Source: Pseudomonadota bacterium (GTDB lineage: Bacteria > Pseudomonadota > Gammaproteobacteria > Burkholderiales > Burkholderiaceae_E). Taken from it: 64,000 nt of DNA. Both the position numbers and the translations under genes were made by a program. The notes below the pieces were generated by a model. It saw nothing but the letters and a program-made list of their open reading frames with translations, had not been told where the DNA came from and did not search any database. Below are positions 1-7,891 of the stretch, piece by piece. The stretch lies in contig JAEWFA010000012.1 of NCBI GenBank assembly GCA_023389055.1, forward strand, positions 26,687-90,686. Direction: 5' to 3'. Position 1 is the first letter of the stretch, and each line of letters opens with the position of its first letter.

Positions 1-2
1 TC

Positions 3-593
3 GCGATGATGCCCGTCGTGCTCGCGCTCGTGGTGCAGACGATCCTGCATGGACGGGTGACCGGCGAGTTGCGCCTGCGCGCCACGACCGACGAGTTGAC
101 CGGACTGCATACGCGCGGGCATTTCTTCGAGCTCGCGCGCAATCGCCTCTCCCGGCCGCCCGTCGGCCGCAACGTGCATCACCTCTTGATGATCGACCTC
201 GACCACTTCAAGTCGGTGAACGACCGCTTCGGACACAGCGTCGGAGATCGGGCGCTGTGCCACGCGGCGCGCGTGCTGCGCGCGTCGGTGCGCCACTGCG
301 GGTTGGTGTCCCGCTACGGCGGCGAGGAGTTCTGCGCGCTGATCTGGACTCGCGACGACAGCGAAGCACGACGCGCGATCGACGCGTTGCGCGCGGCGCT
401 GGAAAGTTCGCCGCTTCGCGTCGGACAGGCGACGATCGCGCTCACTGCCAGCGTGGGCGCGGTGCCGATCGTCGACGCCGAGTCGCTCGAGCGAGTGCTC
501 GTGCGCGCCGACGACTGCGTATATCGCGCGAAGACCGAAGGACGCAATCGCGTCGTGCGCTACGGCGAAGTGCTCGGCGAACCGGTGGTCTGA
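3..593 (+). CDS. GGDEF-domain diguanylate cyclase, C-terminal part
   Basis: The reading frame is open to the window edge, so the protein is probably cut at its N-terminus; the first ATG is at 6. It starts with a short hydrophobic stretch, probably the last membrane helix of a sensor region. A full GGDEF domain follows: TDELTGLH near residue 28, DLDHFKSVNDRFGH near 63 and RYGGEEF near 103, the active-site motif for making cyclic di-GMP from two GTP. The product-inhibition site (RxxD five residues before GGEEF) reads RHCG, so feedback inhibition at that site is probably lost. The stop codon abuts the stop codon of the convergent SDR gene with no base between them. The family is certain; the sensor input is outside the window. 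Confidence 0.9.
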   Translation, partial: AMMPVVLALVVQTILHGRVTGELRLRATTDELTGLHTRGHFFELARNRLSRPPVGRNVHHLLMIDLDHFKSVNDRFGHSVGDRALCHAARVLRASVRHCGLVSRYGGEEFCALIWTRDDSEARRAIDALRAALESSPLRVGQATIALTASVGAVPIVDAESLERVLVRADDCVYRAKTEGRNRVVRYGEVLGEPVV

Positions 594-1496
594 TCAGCCG
601 CGTTGTCCGCGATCCCGCGCGTTCTGCGCCTCGATGCGCGCGCGCGCCTCGCGCCACTGCTCGTCGCTCCAGTCGCGCAGCGGATAGAAATTGCCGCCGG
701 TGGCCAGCGAATGCCCGCCGTCCATGAAAAGCGTCTGCCCGCTGAGCCAGTCGCATCCGTCGGCCATCAGGAACGTCGCGAGGTTCTGCAGCTCGCCCAT
801 CTCGCCCACGCGATGCTGCGGGTTGGTCTCCTTCGAACGCGCCCCCGGTTCCTCGCCGGGACTCAGCCGCTTGCTCATTCCCTCGGTGGGGATCTCGCCC
901 GGGCCGATCGCGTTCAGCCGGATTCCGTACTTCGCCCATTCGACGGCGAGCGACTTCGTCATGACGGCGACGCCGGCCTTGCTCATCGCCGACGGCACGG
1001 TGAACGGTCCGCCGTTTTCGACCCAGGTGACGATGATCGATACGACCGACTTCATCGGCTGCGGGCTCGCCCAGCCGCCGGCCGCGCGCGCCTGCTCGAT
1101 CCAGCGCCGGCCGACCGCGTTCGTCACGTAGAACGTGCCGTGAAAGACGATGTTGGCAATCGCGTCGAAAGCGCGCGGCGAGAGCATTTCGGTGGGGCTG
1201 ATGAAGTTGCCCGCCGCGTTGTTGACGAGCCCGGTCAACGGACCGGAATCGAAGATCTCCCCGACCATCGCCTCCACCGCCTGCGCATCGCGGATGTCGA
1301 CGCCCCAGGTATCGACGCGCCCGCCGTGCGCCTTGGTCATTTCCTCGGCGGCCCGGTCGAGCACGGTCTTGCGCCGGCCGCAGATCGCGAGGTCTGCGCC
1401 GAGCGCGAGATAGCGCTCGCCCATCGCGCGGCCGAGGCCGGTGCCGCCGCCGGTGATCAGGATCCGCTTGCCCCGCAGCAAATCCGCACGAAACAT
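594..1496 (-). CDS. SDR oxidoreductase, 2,4-dienoyl-CoA reductase-like
   Basis: A 300-residue short-chain dehydrogenase. The NAD(P) motif TGGGTGLG is at 15-22 and NNAAG at 92-96. The usual Tyr-x3-Lys pair is absent: the position reads SAMSKAG at 169-175, keeping Lys173 but not the Tyr. This pattern, together with LAVEWAKYGIRLN just after it, resembles 2,4-dienoyl-CoA reductases, which place the catalytic Tyr elsewhere. The start is the ATG at 1496, chosen because AAGGAGG (1504-1510) sits 7 bases upstream; an in-frame upstream start lacks this. It is the last gene of the minus-strand transport and CoA-ligase unit, so a role in oxidising an unsaturated acyl-CoA is likely but inferred. Confidence 0.85.
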   Translation of the reverse strand: MFRADLLRGKRILITGGGTGLGRAMGERYLALGADLAICGRRKTVLDRAAEEMTKAHGGRVDTWGVDIRDAQAVEAMVGEIFDSGPLTGLVNNAAGNFISPTEMLSPRAFDAIANIVFHGTFYVTNAVGRRWIEQARAAGGWASPQPMKSVVSIIVTWVENGGPFTVPSAMSKAGVAVMTKSLAVEWAKYGIRLNAIGPGEIPTEGMSKRLSPGEEPGARSKETNPQHRVGEMGELQNLATFLMADGCDWLSGQTLFMDGGHSLATGGNFYPLRDWSDEQWREARARIEAQNARDRGQRG

Positions 1497-1538
1497 GACG
1501 CTTCCTCCTTGCACCCGGCCGGCGGGCGCGTACGCGGT

Positions 1539-2453
1539 TCAGCGGCGCCGCTTCTCGTCGAGTTCGCGCTGCATCTGCTCGACGAGCGATTGCGCTTCGG
1601 CGCCCTCGGGAATCGGCCGGCCCGAATCCCGCCAGGCAACGGCGTCCCGGTAGCCGTGCAGTTGCGCGCGGCGACGGAACCACATCCCTTCGGGATCGTG
1701 CCGCGTGATCCCGTCGAACAGCGTGGCGAACATCTGCGTCTGCTCGAGCCCCATCGAGGCGAGCACCTGGTTGACGACGAGTTTCTGCATCATCAGCTGG
1801 CCGCGCGGCACGCCGGCGATGCGCTCGGCGAGCGAGCGCACGCTCTCTTCCAGCGCCTGGGAGGGCACCGCATCCACTGCCAGGCCCCAGTCCTTCGCGG
1901 TGGCGCCGCCGATCGTGTCGCCGGTGAAGAGCAACTGCTTCGCGCGCATCGGTCCGAGCCGATACGTCCACATCGCCGTCGTCGGACACCCCCACACGCG
2001 GGTAGGCATGTAGCCGATACGCGCGTCGTCGGCCATCACGAGCAGATCGCAGCACAACGCGATGTCGCTGCCGCCGGCCACCGCGTGGCCGTGCACCTGC
2101 GCGATCGTCGGCTTGTAGCTGTGCCACAGGCTCATGAAGTCTTCGGTGAAGCGCTTCATCGTTCGGTAGTCGAGCATCGGATCCCACGGCGTGCGCTCCT
2201 GCTGGCACGGGTGGTCGACGACTCCCTCGGCGAAGGCCTGCAGGTCGTAGCCGGCGCAGAATGCGCGCCCGGCGCCGGACAGCACGATCACGTGAACGCC
2301 GTCGTCGTCGTTGGCGAGCGCGACCGCGCGACGAATCTCGCCGGGCATCGGCTCGTCGATCGCGTTCAGCCGCTCGGGACGGTTCAGCACGATGCGCGCG
2401 ATACGCGGGTTGCGCGCGTCGATCTCGTAGCGAAGCGAGCGAAACGCTGACAT
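1539..2453 (-). CDS. Crotonase (enoyl-CoA hydratase/isomerase) family protein
   Basis: A 304-residue crotonase fold protein. Oxyanion-hole segments AFCAGYDL (near 65) and HGHAVAGGSDIAL (near 120) bind the thioester. The two catalytic glutamates of classical enoyl-CoA hydratase are not conserved: the first position is Asp (GGSDIAL) and the second is Thr (YMPTRV). It may therefore act as an isomerase, hydrolase or lyase rather than a hydratase. The ATG at 2453 is preferred; an in-frame GTG lies one codon upstream, and GAGG is five bases before the ATG. It lies 8 bases after the stop of the upstream CoA ligase gene and 42 bases before the SDR gene, so the three are co-transcribed. Confidence 0.85.
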   Translation of the reverse strand: MSAFRSLRYEIDARNPRIARIVLNRPERLNAIDEPMPGEIRRAVALANDDDGVHVIVLSGAGRAFCAGYDLQAFAEGVVDHPCQQERTPWDPMLDYRTMKRFTEDFMSLWHSYKPTIAQVHGHAVAGGSDIALCCDLLVMADDARIGYMPTRVWGCPTTAMWTYRLGPMRAKQLLFTGDTIGGATAKDWGLAVDAVPSQALEESVRSLAERIAGVPRGQLMMQKLVVNQVLASMGLEQTQMFATLFDGITRHDPEGMWFRRRAQLHGYRDAVAWRDSGRPIPEGAEAQSLVEQMQRELDEKRRR

Positions 2454-2460
2454 CACGGCC

Positions 2461-3720
2461 TCAGGCGTAGGTGCGGGCGTCCTCGATGACCTTGCCGTCG
2501 TTCGGCAGGGTGCCCTGCGCGACGAGCTCCACGTCGCCGCGCAGCTTCGTCACGTCGCGCAACGCGCCGGCCAGCTGCGCGGCGAGCGCCGCGCGATCCT
2601 CCAACGGCGGCACGACGTCGTCGGCGAGCTCGCACTTCAGCGTCATCCGGTCGTCCGCCCGCTCGCCCTCGACGACGAGCCGCGCGCGTCGTACCTGCGG
2701 AAAACGCTTCGCCACCTCGGCGACCTGCTCGGGGTGGACGAACATCCCGCGCACCTTCGTCGTCTGGTCGGCGCGTCCGAGCCAGCCGCGGATGCGCACG
2801 TTCGTGCGCCCGCACGGCGAGATCCCCGGCAGCACGGCGGACAGATCGCCGGTACCGAACCGGATCAGCGGATAGACGGCGTTGAAGCTGGTGACGACGA
2901 CCTCGCCGACTTCGCCGTCGGGGACCGGCTCGCCGGTGCCCGGCCGCACGATCTCGAGGATCAGCTCCTCGTCGAGGATCATGCCCTCCATCGCCTTCGA
3001 TTCGTAGGCGATCAGGCCGACGTCGGCCGTGCCGTACCACTGCAGCACCGTTTCGATCCCCTGCTCGACGAACCACTGGCGCAGGCTCGGCGGCAGCGCC
3101 TCGGCCGCGAGCAGCGCGCGCTTGAGGTTCGAGATGTCGAGCGATGCCTCGCGCGCCTTCTCGACGATCATGCGCAGGAACGACGGCGTTCCCGTGTAGG
3201 CGTCGGGTGCGAGCGCGCGGATGATCTCGATCTGCTGTTCGATCTGGCCGACACCCGCAGGGATCACCGCGCAGCCGAGCTTGCGCGCAGCCCCGTCGAT
3301 CATCCAGGCACCGGGCGTCAGGTGGTAGCCGAAGCAGTTCTGCACGACATGACCATCCCGGATGCCGGCCGCGTATAGCGCCCGCGAGGCGCGCCATGGA
3401 TCGTCCCCCATGCCCTCGGCATCGAAGATCGGTCCCGGCGACAGGAACAGACGCGACAGCCGCCCCGGCGCAACGGTGACGAAACCGCCGAAGGGCGGGG
3501 CCTGTTCCTGCAGCGCCTTCAGGTCGCTCTTGCGCAGCACGGGAAGCTGCGCGAGCGCCTTGCGCGAGTCGACGTCGCGCGCTGGCACGCCATCGAGGCG
3601 CTTCGCCCAACCGGGCGCGTTCGTCTGCGCGTGCTCGACGAGCGCGGGCAGGCGGGCCATCAGCGCGCCCTCGCGCGCCTCGGCCGGTCGCGTCTCGAGG
3701 GAATCGAAATGCTCGTTCAT
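2461..3720 (-). CDS. Phenylacetate-CoA ligase (PaaK)-like AMP-forming ligase
   Basis: A 419-residue protein of the PaaK branch of adenylate-forming enzymes, which activate carboxylic acids with ATP and CoA. Visible motifs are WYGTADVGLIAYE near 227, the RFGTGDLS segment near 286 and GRADQTTKVRGMFV near 320, the last being the hinge leading into the C-terminal domain. The length fits PaaK (about 430 residues). ATG 3720 is preferred over an in-frame TTG two codons upstream. It lies between livF and the crotonase gene, so it probably activates an acid brought in by the adjacent ABC transporter. Phenylacetate is only one candidate substrate; no paaABCDE oxygenase genes are in the window. Confidence 0.85.
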   Translation of the reverse strand: MNEHFDSLETRPAEAREGALMARLPALVEHAQTNAPGWAKRLDGVPARDVDSRKALAQLPVLRKSDLKALQEQAPPFGGFVTVAPGRLSRLFLSPGPIFDAEGMGDDPWRASRALYAAGIRDGHVVQNCFGYHLTPGAWMIDGAARKLGCAVIPAGVGQIEQQIEIIRALAPDAYTGTPSFLRMIVEKAREASLDISNLKRALLAAEALPPSLRQWFVEQGIETVLQWYGTADVGLIAYESKAMEGMILDEELILEIVRPGTGEPVPDGEVGEVVVTSFNAVYPLIRFGTGDLSAVLPGISPCGRTNVRIRGWLGRADQTTKVRGMFVHPEQVAEVAKRFPQVRRARLVVEGERADDRMTLKCELADDVVPPLEDRAALAAQLAGALRDVTKLRGDVELVAQGTLPNDGKVIEDARTYA

Positions 3721-3739
3721 GCTCAAGCCCGCGCCCGGA

Positions 3740-4576
3740 TCACAGCCAGCGCTTGCGCCGCTTGTACGACTTCAGGTTCTTGAACGAGCGGCGCTCGTCT
3801 CCGCCACCGCCCAGGTAGAACTCCTTGACGTCCTCGTTGTTCACCAGTTCGTCGCGCGTGCCGTCGAGGACGATCTTGCCCGACTCCATGATGTAGCCGA
3901 AGCTCGCCGTGTGAAGCGCCATGCGCGCGTTCTGCTCGACGAGCAGCATCGTGATCTTCAGCTCGCGGTTCAATTCACGGATGATGCCGAACACTTCCTT
4001 CACCAGCAGCGGCGACAACCCCATCGACGGTTCGTCGAGCAGGATCATCTTCGGGCGCGCCATCAGCGCGCGGCTGATCGCCAGCATCTGCTGTTCGCCG
4101 CCGGACAGATAGCCGGCAAGACCGGTGCGCTCGCGCAGCCGCGGAAAGTAGTCGAACACCATGTCGATGTCGCGCTTGACGCCGGAATCGCGCCGCGTGT
4201 ATGCGCCCAGGCGCAGGTTCTCGATCACCGTCATGTCCTCGACGATGCGCCGGCCCTCCATCACCTGGAAGATTCCGCGGCGAACGATCTCCTCGGGCGC
4301 GAGGTTCGCGATCTCCTCGCCCATGAACGTGACGTTGCCGCGCGTTACCTCGCCGTCCTCGGTCTGCAGCAACCCCGAGATCGCCTTGAGCGTCGTCGAC
4401 TTGCCGGCGCCGTTCGGGCCGAGCAGCGCGACGATCTCGCCCTCGGGCACCTCGAGGCTCACGCCGCGCAGCACGAGGATCACCTCGTCGTAGACGACCT
4501 CGATGTTGTTGACCGTGAGCATCGGCGGCTTCGACGCCACCGCCACGGTCGCTTCCTTCGCCAGCGCTTCGATCAT
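3740..4576 (-). CDS. livF: Branched-chain-type ABC transporter ATPase LivF
   Basis: A 278-residue cytoplasmic ATPase that powers a Liv-type importer. The Walker A GPNGAGKST is near 53-61, the ABC signature LSGGEQQ near 160 and Walker B MILLDEPSMGLSP near 180. NNEDVKEFYLG near the end is a LivF hallmark. The protein is about 40 residues longer than usual because of an N-terminal extension and a basic tail (SFKNLKSYKRRKRWL). The gene starts 60 bases after the binding-protein gene, and a strong GC hairpin lies in that gap. The substrate class is inferred: neighbours suggest an organic acid rather than leucine. Confidence 0.93.
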   Translation of the reverse strand: MIEALAKEATVAVASKPPMLTVNNIEVVYDEVILVLRGVSLEVPEGEIVALLGPNGAGKSTTLKAISGLLQTEDGEVTRGNVTFMGEEIANLAPEEIVRRGIFQVMEGRRIVEDMTVIENLRLGAYTRRDSGVKRDIDMVFDYFPRLRERTGLAGYLSGGEQQMLAISRALMARPKMILLDEPSMGLSPLLVKEVFGIIRELNRELKITMLLVEQNARMALHTASFGYIMESGKIVLDGTRDELVNNEDVKEFYLGGGGDERRSFKNLKSYKRRKRWL

Positions 4577-4598
4577 TGCCTCGATCCGTCGGGCCGCT

Positions 4599-4629
4599 GC
4601 AGCCCCCTCCCCGCGGGGGGAGGGGCTGC
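4599..4629 (-). terminator. GC-rich hairpin between binding-protein gene and livF
   Basis: The left arm GCAGCCCCCTCCCC (4599-4612) and the right arm GGGGGGAGGGGCTGC (4615-4629) pair over about 13 bases with one extra G, around a GC loop. The hairpin fills the gap between the stop codon of the binding-protein gene (4637) and the livF start (4576). No T-run follows on either strand. It fits a partial terminator or an RNA-stabilising stem that keeps binding-protein mRNA more abundant than livF mRNA, a known arrangement in solute-binding-protein operons. The function is inferred. Confidence 0.6.
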
Positions 4630-4636
4630 GACGGTC

Positions 4637-5875
4637 TTACCAGCCGAGCCACTCCGGCTTGCGCTCGATGTCGGCTTCGCCGATCTTCGAGATCGACTGC
4701 TCGCTGCCCTTCGAGTTCGCCTGGTAGATGAAGACCTTCGTCGTGCCGCGGTGGTCTTCCGGCGTCCACGTGGACGGAATGCACACGCCCTGCAGTTCGG
4801 CCGGGACGTGGTCCTTCATCTGCTCCATCGCCTTCTTGATGTTCGGCCCGGTGATGCCGCCCGCCTTGTCGGCCGCCGCCATCGCGTCGCGCATGTAGTA
4901 GACCGAGCAGATGCCGCGCATGTAGTGCACCGGGCGGTATTCCTTGCCCGAGGCGTCGGAGACTTTCGAGATCTCGCGCACCGTCTTCATGCCCGGCGCA
5001 TCGGAGTTCCACGCGGCCGCACCCACGACGAACACCGTGCCGTTCGCCGCGTCGCCCGCGGCCTTCAGCGCGTTCTCGTCCATTGCCCAGACGTTGCCCA
5101 TGAACTGCGTGTCGACACCGACCGTCGAGCACGACTTCAGCAACGAGATCGTCGAGCCGCCGGTGTTCGCGAGGAACGCATAGTTCGCCCCCGACTCCTT
5201 CAGGCTCAGGCATTGCGCCTTGAAGTCGCCGGGCTTCAGCGAATACTGGATCGGGGGAACGATCGTGAAGCCCATTTCCTTCGCGTAGTCACCGCAGGCG
5301 GCCTTCGGCGCGTTCGGATACGGATGGTTGTCTCCCATGTGGACGAACTTCGGCGACGCGATGTTCTTCTTCTTCGCGTCGGAAGCCGCCCACTGCACCA
5401 GCGCGCGGCAGCCGTCGGTGTACGACGGCCCGTAGAAGAAGTTGTACGGCGCGGCCTTCGAGCCGTGCGTGCCTTTGCCGGTCGGGTCGGTGAGGTGCCC
5501 GGAATACGACGCCGAGTAGTACGGGATTTCGTCCTTGGCGACGAAGGTCACCATCGCCTCGGTGTCGCCGGTGCCCCAGCCCTGGATGGCCGCGATCTTC
5601 TGCGCGCCGGTCCACTTCTTGTAGGTGGCGATCGCGCGCGGGATCTCGTAGCTGTAGTCGACGGTCTCGAACTCGATCTTCTTGCCGTTGATGCCGCCGT
5701 GGCTGTTGACGTACGCCAGCGCGTCGGCCACGCCCTGGCCGTACGGTCGGCCGACGTCCGAAGTGGCACCGGTGTAGTCGGCGAGGTGACCGACGAAGAT
5801 TCCCTGCGCGGCGGCCGGACCGGCGCCGAGCAGGACGGCCGCCGCGGCTGCGACGGTGAACGTGGTTCCCTTCAT
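4637..5875 (-). CDS. Liv-type ABC transporter periplasmic substrate-binding protein
   Basis: A 412-residue secreted binding protein. A signal peptide (MKGTT, then an Ala/Val-rich core) ends at GPAAAQG near residue 24. The mature protein has the two-lobed receptor fold of the leucine-binding family: GHLADYTGATSDVG near 28, YVNSHGGINGKK near 54, and conserved lobe-2 segments such as GANYAFLANTGG near 230. The ATG at 5875 is preceded by GAGAGGAG. It sits between livM and livF in a complete transporter set. The ligand cannot be read from sequence; this subfamily near CoA ligases often serves aromatic or other organic acids, so amino acids are not assumed. Confidence 0.9.
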   Translation of the reverse strand: MKGTTFTVAAAAAVLLGAGPAAAQGIFVGHLADYTGATSDVGRPYGQGVADALAYVNSHGGINGKKIEFETVDYSYEIPRAIATYKKWTGAQKIAAIQGWGTGDTEAMVTFVAKDEIPYYSASYSGHLTDPTGKGTHGSKAAPYNFFYGPSYTDGCRALVQWAASDAKKKNIASPKFVHMGDNHPYPNAPKAACGDYAKEMGFTIVPPIQYSLKPGDFKAQCLSLKESGANYAFLANTGGSTISLLKSCSTVGVDTQFMGNVWAMDENALKAAGDAANGTVFVVGAAAWNSDAPGMKTVREISKVSDASGKEYRPVHYMRGICSVYYMRDAMAAADKAGGITGPNIKKAMEQMKDHVPAELQGVCIPSTWTPEDHRGTTKVFIYQANSKGSEQSISKIGEADIERKPEWLGW

Positions 5876-5913
5876 GGCAATGCTCCTCTCGAGGTGATGT
5901 TGTCGGAACGGGA

Positions 5914-6987
5914 CTAGTACGAGAACGGATACAGCTTCCAATACGCCTTGATCAGGTGCCAGCGGTGCGCCAGCCCCTCGGGCTCGAAGATCAGGAACAG
6001 CACGATCACCAGGCCGATCGCGCCTTCCTTCACGAACGCGAGCCCTTCGGTGAGCGCCGGGAAGAAGCCGCCGAGCCCCTGCGACATCCAAGCGATCGTC
6101 TCGGGCAGCAGCACCATGAACGCCGTGCCGAGCAGCGTGCCCATCACGCTGCCCAGCCCGCCGATGATGATCATTCCGAGGAACTGGATCGACAGCAGGA
6201 TCGTGAACGCCTCGGACGACACGTAGCCGAGGTAGTGGCCGAACAGCGCACCGCCGATTCCCGCGTAGAACGACGAGATGCCGAACGACAGCACGCGATA
6301 CCAGGTGAGGCGCACGCCCATCACCTCGGCCGACAGGTAGTGGTCGCGCACGGCGACGAACGCCCGGCCGTCGCGCGAGCGAAGCAGGTTCGTGCCGAGC
6401 AGGTACATCAGCACCAGGTAGACGAGCACGACGTAGAAGTAGCCGTGGTCTCCGTCGATCTCCCAACCGAAGATGCCGAACGGCTGCGCGAGCGTTCCCG
6501 ACGAGCCGCCGGTGAACCAGTCGGCGCGCGCGAAGAAGTCCTCGAGGATGAACTGCGCCGCGAAAGTGGCGATGGCCAGGTACAGGCCCTTGATGCGCGC
6601 GGAAGGAATGCCGAACAGCAGCCCGACGACGGTGGTCATCACGCCGGCGAGCGGAATCGACCAGAACACCGGAATGCCGAAGCTGTTGCTCAACCACGCC
6701 GACGAGAAGGCGCCGAAGCCGAAGAACGCCGCGTGCCCGAGCGAGATCTGCCCGGTGAAGCCGACCAGGATGTTCAGGCCCAGCGCGGCGATTCCGTAGT
6801 AGCCGATCTGGATCAGCAGGTTAAGCTGGTACTTGCTCAGCAGGCCCGCGAGCGGCGCCAGCGCGAGCAGCGCCACCGCGGCGACGACCAGCCAGCGCGA
6901 GACGGGCGTCGGGAAGATCGTCGTGTCGCGACGATAGGTCGTCTTGAACTGCCCGCAGGGAATCAGCGCGGAAGGGGTGCTCGCCAC
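5914..6987 (-). CDS. livM: Branched-chain-type ABC transporter permease LivM
   Basis: A 357-residue inner-membrane permease with about nine hydrophobic segments. Typical LivM features include GYYGIAALGLNILVGFTGQISLGHAAFFG near 90 and GLGSVMGTLLGTAFM near 275. The start is a GTG at 6987, one base after the livH stop; no better start is in frame. It pairs with LivH to form the channel driven by LivF and LivG. Confidence 0.93.
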   Translation of the reverse strand: MASTPSALIPCGQFKTTYRRDTTIFPTPVSRWLVVAAVALLALAPLAGLLSKYQLNLLIQIGYYGIAALGLNILVGFTGQISLGHAAFFGFGAFSSAWLSNSFGIPVFWSIPLAGVMTTVVGLLFGIPSARIKGLYLAIATFAAQFILEDFFARADWFTGGSSGTLAQPFGIFGWEIDGDHGYFYVVLVYLVLMYLLGTNLLRSRDGRAFVAVRDHYLSAEVMGVRLTWYRVLSFGISSFYAGIGGALFGHYLGYVSSEAFTILLSIQFLGMIIIGGLGSVMGTLLGTAFMVLLPETIAWMSQGLGGFFPALTEGLAFVKEGAIGLVIVLFLIFEPEGLAHRWHLIKAYWKLYPFSY

Positions 6988-6988
6988 G

Positions 6989-7882
6989 TCACACCCTCTC
7001 GATCTGTCGGGTGCCGAACAGCCCGTACGGCTTGATCATCAGGATGATGATCAGGGCGTAGAACGGGACGATCGTGTACAGGTTGCCCCAGTTCAGGTAC
7101 TGGCTGTCGACGAACTCGGCGCCGTTCTCGAGCACGCCGATGATCAGCCCGCCGAGGATCGCGCCGATGATCGAGTCGAGCCCGCCGAGGATGACCACCG
7201 GGAACACCTTGATGCCGAAGAACGACAGCGCCGACGAGACGCCGTTCACCATGCCGACGACGACGCCCGCCAGCGCCGAGACCATCGCCGAGATTGCCCA
7301 GGCCATCGCGAATACCGACTTCACCGAGATGCCCAGGCTCTGCGCCACCTGCTGGTTGAACGCCGTGGCGCGCATCGCCAGCCCGAGCCGCGAGAACTTG
7401 AAGAACCACGCGAAGCCCAGCATGATGACCAGCGAGATCACCATCGACATCACGTACGGCGTCTGCACGTTCAGGCCGAGGATGTTCACCGCCTTCGTGC
7501 CGAACACTTCCGGGTAGGGCTTGGCCCAGACGCCGAAGATCCACTTCATCATCGCCTGGAAGAAGATCGACAGGCCGATCGTCACCATGATCACCGAGAT
7601 GATCGGCTCGCCGATCATCGGGCGCAGCACGATCACCTGCAGCAGTATCCCGAACACCATCATGAAGGCGAGCGTGACGAGGAAGCCGAGCCAGAACGGA
7701 AGCTGCCAGGTGGTGAGCAGCCACCAGCACACCCACGCGCCGATCAGCAGGAACTCGCCCTGCGCGAAGTTCACGATCTGCGTCGACTTGTAGATCAGCA
7801 CGAAGCACATCGCGACGACGCCGTACAGCGTGCCGATGATGAGTCCGTTGACGAGCAGCTGCAGGAGAAGAGTGGTGTTCAT
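6989..7882 (-). CDS. livH: Branched-chain-type ABC transporter permease LivH
   Basis: A 297-residue permease of the LivH type. It has GLIIGTLYGVVAMCFVLIYKSTQIVNFAQGE near 13-43, the conserved opening of the family, and VVILGGLDSIIGAILGGLIIG near 230. It is hydrophobic throughout. The ATG start at 7882 lies 9 bases after the stop of the AMP-ligase gene, so the ligase and transporter genes are one transcript. It forms the heterodimeric channel with LivM. Confidence 0.93.
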   Translation of the reverse strand: MNTTLLLQLLVNGLIIGTLYGVVAMCFVLIYKSTQIVNFAQGEFLLIGAWVCWWLLTTWQLPFWLGFLVTLAFMMVFGILLQVIVLRPMIGEPIISVIMVTIGLSIFFQAMMKWIFGVWAKPYPEVFGTKAVNILGLNVQTPYVMSMVISLVIMLGFAWFFKFSRLGLAMRATAFNQQVAQSLGISVKSVFAMAWAISAMVSALAGVVVGMVNGVSSALSFFGIKVFPVVILGGLDSIIGAILGGLIIGVLENGAEFVDSQYLNWGNLYTIVPFYALIIILMIKPYGLFGTRQIERV

Positions 7883-7891
7883 GTTGCGCGC

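Noticed and set aside
3362..5917. 851-residue plus-strand open frame
   Set aside because: It is antisense to the PaaK-like, livF and binding-protein genes and has no recognisable domain.
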